Shown: positions 62,375 through 64,000 of the stretch, piece by piece
How positions within the stretch are numbered: position 1 is the stretch's first letter
Layout: each line of letters begins with the position of its first letter
Assembly: GCA_964585545.1 (NCBI GenBank)
Contig: CAZPDT010000012.1
Coordinates: forward strand, 1 to 64,000
Source of the DNA: Brumimicrobium sp964585545
GTDB lineage: Bacteria > Bacteroidota > Bacteroidia > Flavobacteriales_D > Crocinitomicaceae
Reading direction: 5' to 3'
DNA: 64,000 nt
Position numbers and translations under genes: made by a program
The notes under the pieces: generated by a model
Databases searched by the model: none
Told to the model about the DNA's origin: nothing
The model's input: only the letters and a program-made list of their open reading frames with translations

Positions 62375-63135
62375 TTTTTAAATTTTAACAGTTCTTCAAC
62401 GGTAAGACATCGAAAATCATGCTCAACGAGATAACTCAATAAACGTTCCAAAACTTGAATTGATTTCTTTGAGGTATCGTGAAGCAAGACAATACTTCCT
62501 GGTTTTATCTGTTTTATAATTCTATTGTATATTTTTTCTTCATTGTTTTTAACGGTGTCTAAGGATCTTACATTCCAGCCAATCACAATATGACCTGTTC
62601 TTTTAAGCGCCCTCATAATACTGGGATTTGTAACACCAAAAGGAGGTCGAAAATAATGAACGGGTGCATTAGTAATGGAAGTTATGCGCTTATCTGTTTG
62701 TCTAATTTCTTTAATCATTTTCTTCATATTCCGAAAGCCCGTAAGCTGCGAATGAGAAAAAGTATGATTCCCAATAAGGTGTCCCTCATCAAAACATTCC
62801 TTTACTATTTTCGGGTATTTTTCAATTTGGCGTCCAATACAAAAAAAAGTACCTTTAAATTGATGTGATCTAAGAAGTGCCAAAACGGCTTGTGTGTATT
62901 CAGTAGGACCATCATCAAACGTTAGTGCAACTACTTTTTCATTCGTAGGAACGTGTGATACCGCTTTTAAATGGTAGTTCAATCTTATAACAAAAGACCC
63001 TAAAACGACCAAGAGAAACCAAACGAGAAAAAATATAAAATAATAGAACAAAGACCAACTGTAAAAAATCGATCCCAAAAGATAAACGATAGTAAAAACA
63101 CCAAAAACCGTATAGCCAATTTGATGCTTAGACAT
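62371..63135 (-). CDS. Polysaccharide deacetylase (NodB/CE4) with two N-terminal membrane helices
   Basis: The 254-residue protein has two membrane segments (about 8-25 and 29-52) and a NodB-homology domain. Catalytic Asp74 and metal Asp75 are in TFDDGPTEY, metal His124 and His128 in NHTFSHSQ, and the RPPFG motif is at 163-167. The LLHDT motif near 222 supplies the final catalytic His. CE4 enzymes remove acetyl groups from N-acetylglucosamine-type sugars. In this cluster it may act on a sugar or glycolipid added by the GT2. It overlaps the ketosynthase gene by eight bases. Confidence 0.85.
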   Translation of the reverse strand: MSKHQIGYTVFGVFTIVYLLGSIFYSWSLFYYFIFFLVWFLLVVLGSFVIRLNYHLKAVSHVPTNEKVVALTFDDGPTEYTQAVLALLRSHQFKGTFFCIGRQIEKYPKIVKECFDEGHLIGNHTFSHSQLTGFRNMKKMIKEIRQTDKRITSITNAPVHYFRPPFGVTNPSIMRALKRTGHIVIGWNVRSLDTVKNNEEKIYNRIIKQIKPGSIVLLHDTSKKSIQVLERLLSYLVEHDFRCLTVEELLKFKK

Positions 63136-64000
63136 TTTCCAGAAGTATTAAACTGTGTCCCTTCCCTCTAAACTGATTATAAATAAGCACTTTCTTTATG
63201 GGTTTATTTTTAGAGGATTTTCCTTCTCTATACAAAACATCAGGAATACTTTGTTGCTTCAATATATTTGCAGATAACCAAACAGAAATTGCTGGTACGG
63301 TGTGAAATTCTCCGAAAAGATGTTTGTAAAAAATGGTTTCTGAGGACGGAAAGAAAGAAGCCATCTCAGTATAGTAATGATCAAAGTTTACATCACCATT
63401 GTTTCCCAACATCAAAACATCAATATCCTGAATGGTGGTATTGTGCGCATCTAAAAAATGAGACACAAAGGCATTGAGATCTTCTTTATTGACTCTGTTT
63501 CTTACGGTAACATCAATAAGCTCGGCATAAGAATTGGGTTTCTTGTCCTTCTCTAAAACAAAGAACGCAGCACCTTCCCCTGCTACACCTCCACCTGTTT
63601 GAGATTTAAAAATATCATAGGTAGGTTCCTCTTTTTTCTTATAGAGTCCAATCAACTTAAACAACATTAAGGAATGTTCTCCAATTTCGTCAACACCCCC
63701 GACAAGAATTTTATCGTTATTGCTCTCTGTAACTTGCATCAATCCATCAAGCAAAGCCGATTGGAAAGATGACCCCACGTGCACGTAGGTGTAGTTGTAT
63801 GCTTTCGATTTTAAATTCAATGCAATTTGCCCCGCAACAGTATTGTGTGTAGATTGAATAAATGATATTGGTGTAAGGTATTCTTCGTCGTAATTGATCA
63901 GTTTATCCAAGAATTTTTCGGAATCTTGGATACAGCCCATCCCTGTTCCTGTAATGATGCCTTGTAATTCATTGACATCTGCCTCTTTTAAGGCAACTGC
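63128..64000 (-). CDS. Beta-ketoacyl synthase-like protein lacking the catalytic triad (partial at the right edge)
   Basis: Reading continues off the window: at least 290 residues are present and the N-terminus is missing. The thiolase fold is clear (GIITGTGMGC, then FIQSTHNTVAGQIALNLKSK, then GGGVAGEGAAFFVLEK, ending in FRGKGHSLIL). Compared with the active enzyme at 44352, the nucleophile position is Gly (HVGSSFQSA in place of AACASGSHA). The first catalytic His position reads Asn (LGNNGDV) and the second is displaced (GEFHTVPA). It is therefore probably a chain-length factor-like partner that forms a KS-CLF heterodimer, as described for aryl polyene synthases. Heterodimerisation is inferred. 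Confidence 0.85.
   Translation of the reverse strand, partial: AVALKEADVNELQGIITGTGMGCIQDSEKFLDKLINYDEEYLTPISFIQSTHNTVAGQIALNLKSKAYNYTYVHVGSSFQSALLDGLMQVTESNNDKILVGGVDEIGEHSLMLFKLIGLYKKKEEPTYDIFKSQTGGGVAGEGAAFFVLEKDKKPNSYAELIDVTVRNRVNKEDLNAFVSHFLDAHNTTIQDIDVLMLGNNGDVNFDHYYTEMASFFPSSETIFYKHLFGEFHTVPAISVWLSANILKQQSIPDVLYREGKSSKNKPIKKVLIYNQFRGKGHSLILLENV

Overview
The window is an AT-rich stretch of a Bacteroidota chromosome, most likely Flavobacteriales-like. The evidence is two secreted proteins with type IX secretion C-terminal sorting domains, a type III glutamine synthetase, a transketolase split into two subunits, repeated -7 promoter boxes of the form TAnnTTTG, and a flexirubin/aryl-polyene type pigment cluster. 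The genus cannot be fixed from the sequence alone.

Layout. Positions 1-4200 hold an outer-membrane beta-barrel gene and a secreted CocE/S15-type hydrolase. Positions 11618 down to 4225 are a tight minus-strand operon of seven nucleotide-sugar enzymes: an aminotransferase, UDP-glucose dehydrogenase, UDP-glucuronate decarboxylase, hexapeptide acetyltransferase, Gfo/Idh/MocA dehydrogenase, UDP-HexNAc dehydrogenase and RmlB. Together they look able to make UDP-xylose, a diacetamido-uronate of the WbpABED type, and dTDP-4-keto-6-deoxyglucose. The operon has no glycosyltransferase. Positions 12478-16874 are a plus-strand operon in which a secreted von Willebrand factor A protein sits between the two transketolase halves, followed by a class III aminotransferase. 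Positions 17243-24982 carry glnN, a broken beta-propeller-like gene with two in-frame stops, a T9SS beta-helix protein, a class IV PLP enzyme, a rhomboid protease and rpe.

Positions 25057-42211 are mostly housekeeping: a flippase, DUF721-recF, a 22-bp tandem repeat array in the divergent recF/TPR interval, ribH, a glmM-like mutase, a cysteine desulfurase, an IS4-type transposase remnant beside a perfect 18-bp-stem hairpin, gyrB with a strong terminator, a dicarboxylate symporter, aroC, a second phosphohexomutase and a large AsmA-like protein.

Positions 43225-64000 are the accessory highlight, a flexirubin/aryl-polyene type cluster that runs off the right edge. Two promoters diverge near 48000. 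Leftward are an aromatic amino acid ammonia-lyase (starter aryl acid), ketoreductase, ketosynthase, acyl carrier protein and LpxL-like acyltransferase. Rightward are a halogenase-like flavoprotein, a FabZ-like dehydratase, a small exported protein, a GT2-DUF2062 fusion, a 1223-residue MMPL transporter fused to a PlsC acyltransferase and a methyltransferase-like tail, a CrtI-like oxidoreductase, a lipid-anchored Ntn-hydrolase-like protein and an aryl-CoA/ACP ligase. A third, leftward block brings a ketosynthase that has lost its catalytic residues (chain-length-factor-like), a polysaccharide deacetylase, a LolA-like carrier, a lipoprotein and a methyltransferase. The inferred logic is aryl acid formation and activation, iterative polyene chain extension on the carrier protein, ring tailoring, and transfer and export to the outer membrane.
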